The notes under the pieces are model-generated. The model was not told the DNA's origin. It searched no databases and was given only the letters and a program-made list of their open reading frames with translations. The translations under genes and the position numbers were made by a program. Shown here piece by piece: positions 9,851 to 24,481 of a stretch of 31,434 bases of DNA. Each line of letters begins with the position of its first letter. Positions within the stretch are counted from its first letter, which is position 1. Source of the DNA: Vitrella brassicaformis (Eukaryota; Sar; Vitrellaceae); NCBI GenBank assembly GCA_001179505.1, contig CDMY01000434.1, positions 1 through 31,434 of the forward strand, read 5' to 3'.

Positions 9851-12800
9851 CTACAGTGGCGGCCCCCCACCCCCGGCCCCCCCTACGGAATATTGTGCTG
9901 CTCTACTGGAGGGCCGTGAGGGTTTGGTCTCGTACTGGATGACGTTGATGTCCAGCAGCGCCTGCAAGTCACCTTCGAGAGCCGATATCTGCGTCTGTAG
10001 CGACCCGATCTCCATCATAGTGGTGGCCGGACGGGGCGGCTTGTCCAATGTCAGTTGCTGCACACATGGACAAAGGGGAGACAGGTAGATGGACAGGAGG
10101 CAAATAGAGTGTCTTTGTGAGTGTGCCCCTCCTTGTCCCACACTGACCTGCGCGTCTACGAGCCCGGCGAGGAACATTTCTGGCACTCCTTCATGTCCGG
10201 CACGGCAGACGGGCCTCACGTCCTCGACGGACAGCTCGTCCTTCTCTGTTGTCACTGTCTGCCGAGGGAGGAAGACAGCCAGACAGACACACACACAGAA
10301 AGACACACAGGCAGACAGACAGACAGACAGGCAAATCGATCAATTGCCCCCGTGTTCGGTTGCATCGCACTTATTCACTGACTGACCTGGAGGACGGTGT
10401 GCCATAGTCTCTCTTGGTCGACCATCTCGAGCACCTCCTTCATCTCACGAGCCTTCTTGTTCAACTGCAGCTGCAGAGAGGATGCAGGGACAGACACACA
10501 TCGACAGTCGACAGTTGGGTGGAGACATCGATACGATTACACACTGATTGATTGATGTATTCTTACGATTTTCTTTTCGGTCTCGTGGTTTCTTGGCGTG
10601 AAGCAGCAGCAGAGCTTCGACCTGAGGAAGAGCAGCCAGTCGTTCTCCTTGTCCTCCACATGGTCCCGCTCCAACTCGTCCATTCTCTTGGTCCGGCTCT
10701 GATTACACACACGCACACACACGATGGCTGCCTCTCTCTCTCTCTGTGCGTGTGTGTGTGTGTGTCTCTCTCTCTCTCACCTGCACGAAGGCGTACGAGT
10801 CAGTGAGTATGGCAATGAACATGTTGAGCAGCACAAGCGTGACGATGCCGATCCACGCCGTCACATACAATGGCGTGGCGCCGGGCGAGGCGTTCTTGAG
10901 CGTCTCGTACTCGATGCCCTCCGTCAGCGTCCTCAGCAGGTACCCGAAGGCCACGTTCCAGGTGCGGAACTCAAACACCCGGGAGCCATACAGCCAGTGG
11001 CCGGCAAAGGTGAAGGCGAATGTGATGAGCACAAAAATGGCCTGCGTGCACGGGAGAGGGAGAGGAAGAGAGAGAGAGAGAAAGAGAGACTCAGGTCAGG
11101 TCACGCAGACCCATGAGGAGGGCGGGGAAGGGGGGTTGGCTTGCCATGAAAGGTATGATGTTTCCCATTGCGTGCGTGAGTACGTCCCAGATGAGCAACA
11201 TGCGCTGGTTGAGCTGCAGGAACTTGAAGAACTTGACAAACGAAAACACCACATTCACCGCAGCCATGTTGGCTGTACCGCACACACACGCATACGGAGA
11301 GCGCGGTGTTTGCTCGTTGTCTTTGTTTGTGTCCCCACCGCCCGCAGCCCACCCAATCCCACCCACCAGTGAAAGAGAAGACTTGTGTGAGCGTGTACAG
11401 GTCCTGGAACTTGTCCACCGACTGTTCCTTGAACGACACACGGTCAGGGCCAAAAGTGCCGATGTACCGCAGCCTGACAAACAAACGAACAGCCCAACAA
11501 CCACAACCCCTTCGTCACTCTCCGCTCATTCCCGCCACCACGTCATCATTCGCTCACCAGTAAGCCATGATGACGACAAAGAAAGTAAGGTTGGCGAGTT
11601 CGACCCAGTTCCAGAACGACTGTGCGTACCGCCATCCCTCCGTCCTCATCTCCATGCCCTCACGCCAGAAGTAGTACAGGAGGGCGAAGAAGAAGACGAG
11701 CTCAAGGAAGGCCCGGAAGCCGTCAATCGACGACGTGTACGGGTACAGACGGGCGCTGAAGATCTGTCATGCATTGCATAGATAGAGGAGCAAAGAGTGA
11801 CTGATTGCATTGCAAGTGTGTGTCTCGCCTAGCCGTGTCTTCCTTCCTGTGCATGTCAAGGTAAGGTACCTCAATGGACGGTATGAAGAGCCCCCCCGGT
11901 CTGATGTCGACCTTGAAGCGGGTGACGGTGCTCATGTCATAGGCGGGATTGTACGCTGAGGACCAAGGAGAGAACAAAAGGGCACAAAGCACGACTGCAC
12001 TGCATTCCTGCCTCTCTCCCCCTCTCCTTGTCTGTCTTACTGTTCATTTCGATTGCGATGCCGCGAGTATTCTCGTCGACCCATCGCTCGGCGACCAAGG
12101 TCTGCAGTATCTCCAGCGTCCGCGTGGCGTTGATCGGCAGGTCAACGTAGTAGCCCGACTTCTTGTACTGCTTGCCGTCGTCGTGCCGTCCCTCGAAGTA
12201 ATTGAGGTCGGTGCTCCAACGAGTGAGATCAGTGGTGGGGCGGTCCGCGTGCTTGTTGCCTGTCTGAGGACACACACAGAGGACACACACACACACACAC
12301 ACACGTGTGTCGGAGACATACGACAGACATCAGAGACATATGAGTGAGTGTCTTACGACAGCTGTGGCCGTGCCGTAGTCTCCCCAGCATGGTCGAGACA
12401 GCTCATGGTTATCTTCCTCAGTCTTGCAGCTGTCTGGAGTCAAACAGGCAGGCAGGCAGGCAGGCAGCCACAATGGGGGGACATTACATCCACACTTATA
12501 CAAATACATGCATGGGGTGTCTGTCTGTCTGTTTTTGGGCTTACCGCGTTCCACCCGTGACTGACGGAGCCTGATCGCAGTCTGCAGGCGATTGTACCTG
12601 GATTGCATTGAAAGGTCCATTCAGATACGAAGAAGGGGGGCGCGCGGGCCAGTGATTCGTGCACCCATTTGGATGGGTGAATGCACTTGTGGACTCGCCT
12701 GCCTACCTCATGACGGGCACATCTTCGTATTCGTGTGACCTGTTGCGCGGCTCCCCATTGTACCACTCACCCTCGAACACATTCCCTGCGCCACAAGTTG

Positions 12801-13495
12801 CACATTGATCTTCTCCCCTCTCTCTGTCTCTCTCTGCTTCGTGTGCGGGGTGTGTGTGCAGCCGACTGTGTGTGTGTGCGCGTCTCTCTGTGTTTGTCTC
12901 ATTCACCGTAGAAGACCTCGAACATCCAGACCCAGAAGTCCCCATAATTGGCCATGTCGAAAAACTGCACCGCACACAATCAATCAATCGGAACCCAAGA
13001 TTTCCTTTCTCTCTCTGTTTCTGGATGAGTATACACCTACCGTCTTCTCAAATCGCGGGCTGTCCATGTCGTCCTTTGCAATGCCCTCTGCGTTCATCCA
13101 ACACACACACAAACACCCTTCGCCCCTCTTTCGCTCTCTCTCCCCTTTCTGCCTGTCTGTCTGTCTGTCTGGCCGCCTGACCGACCTATGATTGCGTTTT
13201 GTATTTGGAAGGTCTGGTCGACCGGCCGTATGAGCATGGTGATGGTCACGAATATGGCGAGGAAGGTCGTGTAGAGCAGCCCCGAGTAGAACAGGCTGTT
13301 CCGCTTGGCCTTCTTGAACGAGTATATAACGCCGCCCAGCGGGATGCCGCCTGCGGTGGCTGCCTGCATCTCCGTATCCTCCTCATCGGCGTCGGGCTCA
13401 ACGGGAGAATGGCGGTCAGTCATCGTGATTTGTTGTGTTTGCGCGCTTTTGGGGGGCTTGGAGCTGAGCTCGCCGGCAAGGGATCCGCGCGACAT
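9851..13495 (-). CDS. PKD2-type polycystin (TRPP) cation channel
   Basis: Sixteen exons on the minus strand, phase-consistent: 13495-13186, 13087-13041, 12964-12907, 12785-12707, 12597-12545, 12433-12357, 12263-12041, 11955-11870, 11763-11558, 11473-11367, 11272-11145, 11041-10781, 10698-10567, 10470-10387, 10258-10148, 10057-9851; 722 residues. S1 is at ~69-88 (YTTFLAIFVTITML). A large extracellular/lumenal polycystin domain at ~90-320 includes RGIAIEMN, YNPAYDMSTVTRF and GGLFIPSIE. S2 is at ~326-346, S3 ~362-380, S4 ~418-440 (FVKFFKFLQLNQRM), S5 ~454-476, the pore ~490-505 and S6 ~518-545 (TLVLLNMFIAILTDSY), then charged, partly coiled-coil tail segments. S4 and S6 match the PKD2 pattern closely. 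TRPP channels conduct cations, often in cilia or flagella; that location is inferred. The pore reads LLRTLTEGIEY, unlike the usual LGD filter. Confidence 0.92.
11042..11144 (-). other. GC-AG intron in the polycystin S5 segment
   Basis: On the minus strand the exon ends ATG, the intron starts GCAAGC and ends CACGCAG. Removing these 103 nt joins GNIIPFM to AIFVLITFAFTF in phase 0, rebuilding the S5 helix expected in PKD2. The nearest GT donor (GTCTGC, about 30 nt downstream) gives the wrong frame into the next exon. Protein continuity therefore supports a GC donor. Confidence 0.75.
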
Positions 13496-13649
13496 TCTTG
13501 AGGTTGTTCTCTACATTTGATGGATTGGCACATCCACATGACATGGTCAGTGACACGCATCGTGCTCAGTGACACGCAGGGCGCCTCACTCACTGTCTCA
13601 TTGATCGACGGACGGAGACGCAGAGGGCGCAAAAATCCCATAGTCCATG

Positions 13650-13701
<52 letters not shown>

Positions 13702-13888
13702 TCTCACACACGTGCATGTGCACGTGAGAAGCAGGTCCACACACAGACACACAGATTCAGACCTATATATATCTTGGAGAGCCACACTCTCACGCACAAG
13801 TGAGGTGAACAGAGAGACACAGCAAGACAGCATGAACCCCTGGCCAGCTATACAGACGCTTTAGCAGCTTCTTCTTGCCGTGTCTTGC
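13496..13888. other. Intergenic region with (AC)n(AG)n run
   Basis: Lies between the polycystin start (13495) and the YME1-like stop (13889), both minus strand, so it should hold the polycystin promoter and the protease 3' UTR. An (AC)n(AG)n compound microsatellite occupies about 13650-13700, and an ATATAT stretch lies near 13763-13772. No gene seen. Confidence 0.55.
13650..13700. repeat. (AC)n(AG)n compound microsatellite
   Basis: About 13 AC units run directly into about 12 AG units upstream of the polycystin start. It is a pure purine/pyrimidine tract that could adopt non-B DNA. A regulatory effect is only a possibility. Confidence 0.9.
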
Positions 13889-17720
<3,832 letters not shown>

Positions 17721-17866
17721 GCCGTTGGCAGGGAAGCCCCGACTGACTGCATCTGCACCACAGACAAACAGATACACACAGAGAAAAGGATGCATGTGTG
17801 TGTGCGTTGATTGATTGACTCAGAGTGCACTGCATGACTGAATCTCACATACATACTGTGACTCAT

Positions 17867-18232
17867 TCACATACTTATTGCGTGTGTGAAGTCCCTGGTT
17901 CGTGTGTGTATGCCTTCTGCCGTGTGCATGTGCCGTGACAGGCGGCATGCCGCCATCCACAGCAGACGTCTGTCTATCCTCCCTGTCTGCGTCATGACCT
18001 CCTGCAGCGCTGCGACGACGCGCGAGAGTCCTTCTGCTGCGCTCATCGCTCTTCGGTCTCTTGGAGGCCTGTCTTCCTTCTTTGTGCCTTTTTCTTCGGC
18101 CGGAACGACATCTGCGAGCTTTTTTGCGAGCTTGTGTGTGCGTTTCATTTTCTCCCCAACTCCACGACGGTATGCTCTCCTCAGGCGAAGCTGAAACAAA
18201 CGAAAGAACGACACTTGAGGTTCGCTGAGCAT
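17867..18232 (-). CDS. Open frame upstream of YME1; possible 5' exon
   Basis: A 121-codon minus-strand frame, basic and helical in the middle (MKRTHKLAKKLADVVPAEEK, then AEGLSRVVAALQEV). I recognise no family. It could be a small separate gene. Alternatively it is the first exon of the YME1-like gene: a GTATGT donor at 17874 and a pyrimidine-rich acceptor ending GTGGTGCAG at 17753 would join it in frame (phase 1) to residues leading into the presequence at 17720. The presence of that acceptor suggests at least a 5'-UTR intron. The strong mitochondrial presequence at 17720 argues that translation starts there. The frame starts 51 bp from the divergent ANTH-kinase gene. Confidence 0.4.
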   Translation of the reverse strand: MLSEPQVSFFRLFQLRLRRAYRRGVGEKMKRTHKLAKKLADVVPAEEKGTKKEDRPPRDRRAMSAAEGLSRVVAALQEVMTQTGRIDRRLLWMAACRLSRHMHTAEGIHTRTRDFTHAISM

Positions 18233-18283
18233 TGATTTTCCTCTCGGTCATCTCAACGACAACGGTGCCTGATAGTGGACACG
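18233..18283. promoter_or_regulatory. Putative very short bidirectional promoter
   Basis: Only about 51 bp separate the minus-strand ATG at 18232 from the plus-strand ATG at 18284. If the minus-strand frame is not coding, the shared control region would extend to about 17720. No recognised box is seen. Confidence 0.3.
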
Positions 18284-21200
18284 ATGCTGAGGCTATTCAG
18301 CGGCCTTGATCCCAAGAACCGGTGCGTGGCCAAGGCCACCAACAAGTACGCAAGGAAAGAGTTAGCAGAGGGGCCTCGCCGCAGGCCGCTGGTGTGTTTG
18401 TATGTGATGGATGTGATTGACACATGTGGTTTTGCCCACACAATTCCTGCAGGCGTGTTGAGGGGGCCAAGCCCAAGTACTACCGCACCATCCTGATCGA
18501 GCTGTGGGGCAAGGAGACCGCCCAGCAATGCAGAGAGGCCTACCAATGGCTGTTCGACAGACTCATGGTCAGTGCTCAGCCAGCCAAGCAGGCCAAGCCA
18601 CAGCACACCACACAGTACAGTGCAATCAATCGAGCTCGCCCCTCTACTCTTCTTTTTCAGATTCGTCCAATCACTTCGGACCCTGTGGTGACCCTCAAGG
18701 TGCTGCTGCTGGTGCACAAGGTGTGCCAGCAGGGGCCCCTCGAGGCCGTCATGCAGAACCTCCCCATCAACCTGCTCGACAAGATACACGGCGCGTGGAT
18801 GGAGCCCTTCCCTGACAGCAGTAGCCACCCCCACCACACCCCCGACCTGCAGGGCAGCCAGAACCACATCATGATGCTCAACAGCAGCGGGGTCAGCAGC
18901 GGCCCGGAGGACGTGATTGTGGAGCGGATCGACTCGAACTCCAGTGTGCTCAGCACCAGCGACGACCAGAACCTCAAGGCGGTGATAGCCGAGTACAGTC
19001 GGTTCCTGCAGGCCAAGGTCAGCACCCACAGCAGGTGGGAGCTCTTCTTCCAGGGCAACTGGTCCATCGACCGCTACCTCGCTACCAACATGCTCACACT
19101 CGAGCAGGCCGCGCAGATCTACGACCCCACAATGTCACCCATACACCCAACCGTCCTCACCTCGCTGCTCGACCTGGCCCCCGCCCTCGCCCGCCTCAAC
19201 GCGCGGCTGATTGAGCCACCGCCGGACGGGGGTCAGCCCGGCTGCATTGGGTCGAGGTACTTCGTGCTGTATCTGGGGGTCATCACTGCCCTCATCGACG
19301 AGTCTTGGGCGCTGCTGTCGATCGCCACGCACATCCTCGGCCGTCTCGTGCTGAAGCTATACCCCTCCCGCACACCCTCTCCCTCCCCCAAGCACCAGAA
19401 CCAGCATCAGCAGCAACGGTCGCGGTCCTTTGGCCACGCCCGGTCCTCCCTCCGATTTGACATTGACAGTCTGATGATGGAGTCGACGGCTGCTGATGAT
19501 TTCGACTCATCCCCCAGCCAGTCGGCGGCCTCTCTCTTCGCGTCGACCAATCCGATGCCCCCATACCCCCCACAGCCACCCGAGACGTCGGCAACGTTTC
19601 CCTCTGGCGACGAGAGTGAAGCGTCTTTGCGGAGGCGGCGGACTTTGGCCAGCCTGCCGTCGGGGATATCTGAGGGGAGTGACAGTGAGGGCGGGTGGGG
19701 GTCGGTGACCGGCGACCAGCGGCGGAGCTTGGCTAGGGTGCTGCTGGCCGTCAAGGAGAGGTATCTCATGTTCGTTAGGACTGTCAGGGCGCTATCAGGT
19801 ACACACACACACACACAACAGACGATGCAGGGGCGCATCCGACGCACACGCCTTCTCTCCCTCCCTGTCGTGTGTCGATCGATCAGATTTTTGTCGTCGT
19901 TTCGAGAGTGTGTTTCCCGAGCTGGCGCACATGGCGTCGCCCCCCGACGTGGTGGAGGACCTCTTCTCCGACCTGCCCTCTCTCGTCAACCAGCCCACAC
20001 CCACCAGCCCTCGCACCTCACGCGCGTCAAGGGCGACGCCCATCGTACCCACCCCTCCCCCACAGCAAGCACGACCACAACAGGCCGCACGACAGCAGCT
20101 CTCGCCCAAAGAAGGCATGGCGCGCACACACTCGCCGCAGAGGGGTGACGCCGGTCGTGGTGGGGGCCGGTTCCCCGATTTCGAGCCGCCATCGCCGCGG
20201 GGTGTGGCTGCCCAGAGGGCTGATGAGGCCAAGACCGCCAGTCCGGCTGTGGGGCGGAGGGAGGGGGAGGGGGAGGCAGGGGAGCGCGACAAAAGGCCGG
20301 GGGATCACGCGGCGTCGGCATCGTTGCTGGGGCTGTCCCTGGCCCATCGGAGCCGGCACAACATCCCCAGTGCAGTCGTCAAGGCGTGCGACACACTCAG
20401 CGGGATAGAGCTGCCCAAATCGTCTGGTGAGAACAGGTTGCAAGGCCGACACACCGAGTATGCAATGTGCTTGCCATCCCTCTCTCCCCTCCCTGCCTCA
20501 GATCGTCTCTACCTGAACCCCTTCATCCCCGACCCCAACCAGCCCTCATTATCCGCCGATGGGCCGCCCGTCGAGGCCGGGAGTGCGTCAGAGGACGAGT
20601 TCGAGGACCTGTTTCTGCAATCAGACACCTCACAGCCACAGTCACAAGGCCCCTCCTCACCCAAACACCGGCCGACAACGGCGGTTGAGGATCTCATGGA
20701 TAGGGCGGTAACGAGTCCCACTCGGCCACAGCAGCCATTGCAGGAGCAGCAGAAGGAGCTGGGTGTGACGGCAGTGTCTGAGCAAGCGCCGCCGAAGCCT
20801 GCTGCATCACGACCCCCTCCGCCCCCACCACCTCCCCCACCCCCTGCCCACCCCTCGCTTGCAGCGCAAGCAGGCCACGTGCGGTCCTCATCTGCCGGCC
20901 CGGTGCCATCCGTGGCACCAGCACACGCCCCCCGACCTCAGCCACTGGAACAGCCTCCGCCCAAGAAGCGGGCGGCACCGGCTGTCTCTTCGCCGCCTGG
21001 TGTGGAGCCCAAGTTCGGCCCAGGTGTGCTGCTGCCGCTGCCGGACGGTCCGGTGGGGAGGGGGAAGCCCCCCGAGGGGACCTCGCAAACTGCGTCGCCC
21101 ACCCCTCTGTCGTCACCACGGCCGCCTCATGTGGAGGCAGGTCGGGGAGGTCGGCATTTGTGGGTGCAGCAACAGCAGAGGCTGCCAGATCTTGGTGCTC

Positions 21201-23396
21201 TGCAGCAGCAGCAGCAGCAGCATCACGTCAACAAGCAGGCGACGATGCCGGTTGGAGAGATCATGGCGGCCGCGGGTGGGGGGCACGGACACGGCAAAGC
21301 AGCAGCCGTCGACCACCCGGTGGGGCGTGCTGTGATGGCTCGGGCACCGACGGCGCCGCAGATCGTCAATATAAATGTGTCCCGTCCGCCACCACCAGCC
21401 CCCATCCCGCCCCTGCCCCTGCCGGTGCGTGAGGCGAGGCGCTACTCGCGGGGCTCCTCCCACAACCACAACAACCCCTTCTCGGGCTCGCAGCAGGTGT
21501 CAGCCGCCCCATCGTCACAGCACACGCCGGGAGTCCAGACGCCCGCAAGGCCGCTACACCCTGGCGGGCAGCAGCATCAGCAGCAACAGCAAGGCATCCA
21601 GGGGGTGTGGGCTGCTCAGCACCAGCATCACCACCAGCAAGGTGGGGGAGGGAGCCCCAAGCACGGCATGCAGCTGCCCCCGCCCCAGCCCCCCCAGGGA
21701 GAGCTGTTTCGCAACGCCTCCTACGGCGTGTTCGACCACTCGGCGCGTGCAGGGGGCGGTGGTCATGGCGCGGGCGGGTCACCAGCACCGTCCAACCCCT
21801 TCTTGCAGCAGAACTTGGCTTACATGGACCAGCACGCACCCTTTGGTGCGGGGCAGCGGCAGCGCCGCGCCAGCCAGCAGGAGATGCACATGCACCGCGT
21901 GTCGATGACCCCTCCTGCTGTCACGCCGCGGATGGGACAGACACCACACGCACACGTGGCCGCCGGACGAAACGCGGGCCTCATGCAAGCAGCCTTCCCC
22001 ACTCCCCCCAACGCACAGCAGCAGCAGCAGCAACAGCACCTTCATCACCACCACCATCACCACCAGCAGGCAGCGGCGCCGCAGCAACCCCACCATGCCC
22101 ACCCGCAGCCAAAGGGTGCGAGAGCGATGCCCCACCACGCACCGGCACAGGCAGCGCCCGACAGCCCCTCGAGCAACAACAGAGTGGCGCCGGAGTTGGA
22201 GGTCGATCCAAAGGAGATCCTGTACGAGCGGCTGCTGGGCCAGGGCGCCACAGCCAAGGTCTACAAGGGCAGCTGGCGGGGCACCGAGGTGGCCGTCAAG
22301 CAGCTGACGGTGGCCCTGCCCCTCAACAGCGACGACAAGGCGTGCACCGAGTTCAACCGGGAGATGGCCATTATGATGCGCCTGCGGCACCCCAACCTGA
22401 CTCTGCTGATGGGGGCGACCACTAAAAACCGGCCGCTTTGCGTAATCATCGAGTACTGCAGCGGCGGGACGCTGTTCGAGCTGCTACATGGGCAGCCACA
22501 GGTGCCGCTGACGTGGCGGCAGAAGATCAAGCTGGCGACGGACATTGCCAAGGGGATGAACTTCCTGCACACCTGCAAACCGCAGATTGTCCACAGGGAC
22601 CTCAAGTGAGCCAAGACGGAGAGATCGAGAGATGATGACCTTATTGGATGGATGGATGGAATCGTTCGTGTGTGGCAGGTCGCTGAACATCTTGTTGGCC
22701 GAGCCGGTCCGCTCGCCGTCAGACAATCCGCTTGCCAAAGTCTCCGATTTCGGTGAGTGAGCACACAGACACTCAGGCAGACAGACAGACAGGCAGGCAG
22801 GAGAGGAGCCGAGAGCACCTCCCTCCCTCCCTCCCTCCCTCTCTCCCTTGTGTGTCGTTCATTCAGGTCTGAGTCGCATCAAGCGTTCGGCGGGTTGGGG
22901 TCACATGACGGGCGCCGCGGGCACCTACCACTGGATGGCGCCGGAGGTCCTCACAAACCAACAGTACAACGAAAAAGTCGACGGTAGGCCCTGCCAAATC
23001 AAAGGACACGCAAACAAGCGAGCGATCGCATCTCTCTCTCTGTGTGTGTGTGTGTGTGTACTTTTATATGCAGTGTTCTCGTTTGGCATCGTGTTGTACG
23101 AGATCTGTTCGCGTCGCATCCCCTACGAGGAGCTCAACCTGCCGCCCGTCTCAATCGGCATCGCCGTCTCGAAGGGCGCCCGGCCCGACCTTAAGAGGAT
23201 CCCCATCGACACACCTGTTCAGATCAGGTGGGCAGGCAAGAAGGCGACACACGCGCAGCGCACAGCACAGCGGAGTGTGTGTGGTTCGTCCCATGTGTGT
23301 GTGTGCAGGCAGCTGCTGCAGATGTGTTGGGCGCCGAGTCCGGCGGATCGGCCGTCGTTCGAGACGGTCCTCGCCGTGCTCAAACAAGTCAGCTGA
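18284..23396 (+). CDS. ANTH domain fused to TKL-type protein kinase
   Basis: Nine phase-consistent exons: 18284-18345, 18453-18567, 18661-19798, 19887-20426, 20502-22605, 22679-22752, 22867-22983, 23074-23227, 23309-23396; 1463 residues. Residues ~1-300 form an ANTH-like domain: after splicing, VAKATNKRVEGAKPKYYRTI matches the KAT...PK phosphoinositide-binding motif of AP180/CALM, followed by VTLKVLLLVHKVCQQGP. The middle (~300-1180) is low complexity: Pro, Gln and His runs. Residues ~1190-1460 are a complete kinase: glycine loop LGQGATAKVYKG, VAVK lysine, HRDLKSLN catalytic loop, DFG, GTYHWMAPEV and a C-lobe ending APSPADRPSFETVLAVLKQ. HRDLKS-N and WMAPE are typical of the TKL (Raf/MLK-like) group. 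It could phosphorylate endocytic partners at PIP2-rich, clathrin-coated membrane; that role is inference. All catalytic residues appear intact. Confidence 0.88.
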
Positions 23397-24080
23397 TGGG
23401 GGTGGGGTAGGGTTGCGTTGCGTTGGGTTGGGTTGGGTGTTCTGGGTGCGGTGGCGGTGATGCGCTGTCGAGTGAAGGTGCATAGGGGCTGGCTGCTCGG
23501 GACATGTAGTGTATTTGGCCGGGGGGGAATTGCGTGTGTGCATCCTTTTGTGTTGGCTGGTTTGCTAATGGAAAGATTGGTCTGGCAATGAAGGTGGTCG
23601 TGAGTGATGGTAGGTTGGCTGACACGAACACTTGCTCGCGCACAGTGACTGGGTGAAATGCGGTGTGTCCTCTGAGAGGAATGAACTTCAGCTGGCAGTT
23701 CGATGGATGCGACACGGAGCGACCGACGTCCATTTGCAACGGTCAGCGAACGAGTGACGGCTCACATCACACAGAAATGTACCACAGCATATTGTGAGAA
23801 AAAACCGTGTATCTAGTGTGAAGGACCCTTGAAAACCAGCGGCACACCGACCGACATATGAGCACGATGTGATGTGTATACCGACCATACCAGGTGGGCT
23901 CTCTCATCAACACATACACACCACAAACACACGCAATCCCTATCTGCCCTGCCTAGCCCCCACACATGAGTGGAATGCTCTGTGCCTGATACTGTAACTG
24001 TACAACGCATAAAATTGCCACGCCAGCCACCAATTAGGAATCCATGGTGAATTGCCCGTTTGTCTCCCTGTCTGTGCTCC

Positions 24081-24110
24081 GCCCTCCCTCCCTCCCTCCC
24101 TCCCTCCCTC
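24081..24110. repeat. (CCCT)n microsatellite
   Basis: About seven CCCT/CCTC units in the convergent spacer; pyrimidine-only on the plus strand. Confidence 0.85.
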
Positions 24111-24256
24111 ACTCATCTATACTACAAGGCGGCCACAACGCATTTGCAGCAATCATGCACAACACAGTGTTCGTCAACCATCATCGGCCAATGGCACCAT
24201 TGTATGAAGCAGCCACAAGAAAGCGCAACACACACACTCAAGACACAGCGGGGCAG

Positions 24257-24260
<4 letters not shown>

Positions 24261-24287
<27 letters not shown>

Positions 24288-24289
24288 GA
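24261..24289. repeat. (CCAG)n microsatellite
   Basis: About six to seven CCAG units, near the 3' end of the BTB gene. Every short frame through it is explained by the repeat rather than by coding. Confidence 0.85.
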
Positions 24290-24481
24290 CAGGAGAGGGA
24301 AAACCAGCTTTTAGCTGACTATGCTCTGGACACACGCATGACACACACACACACACATACCCACACGCATACGTCGTGGCAGCCGCCCTTTGTCCGAATC
24401 GCAGAGAGAGCGAAAAAGACAGAGCAAGCATACATTCGCACACACACAACAGAGCCTGTCGAGCCTGTCTGTCTCTAGTCT

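Larger units (their letters stand above)
23397..24481. other. Convergent spacer, 1085 bp, microsatellite-rich
   Basis: Between the stop codons of the ANTH-kinase gene (+) and the BTB gene (-). It holds a GGGTT-like run just after the kinase stop (about 23400-23440), CCCT repeats (24081-24110), CCAG repeats (about 24261-24289) and AC repeats (about 24342-24360). No convincing gene, tRNA or other RNA was found. It presumably contains both 3' UTRs. Confidence 0.55.

Noticed and set aside
10724-11372. Plus-strand frames opposite the polycystin gene
   Set aside because: They run across microsatellites and lack homology, whereas the minus strand gives a complete TRPP channel.
18253-19067. Minus-strand frames opposite the ANTH domain
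   Set aside because: Shadows of the plus-strand exon; no splice support and no recognisable domain.
23397-24481. Search for tRNA, rRNA, snRNA or transposon remnants in the longest spacer
   Set aside because: No cloverleaf arms, conserved box motifs, reverse transcriptase or transposase fragments were seen; only microsatellites and unremarkable sequence.
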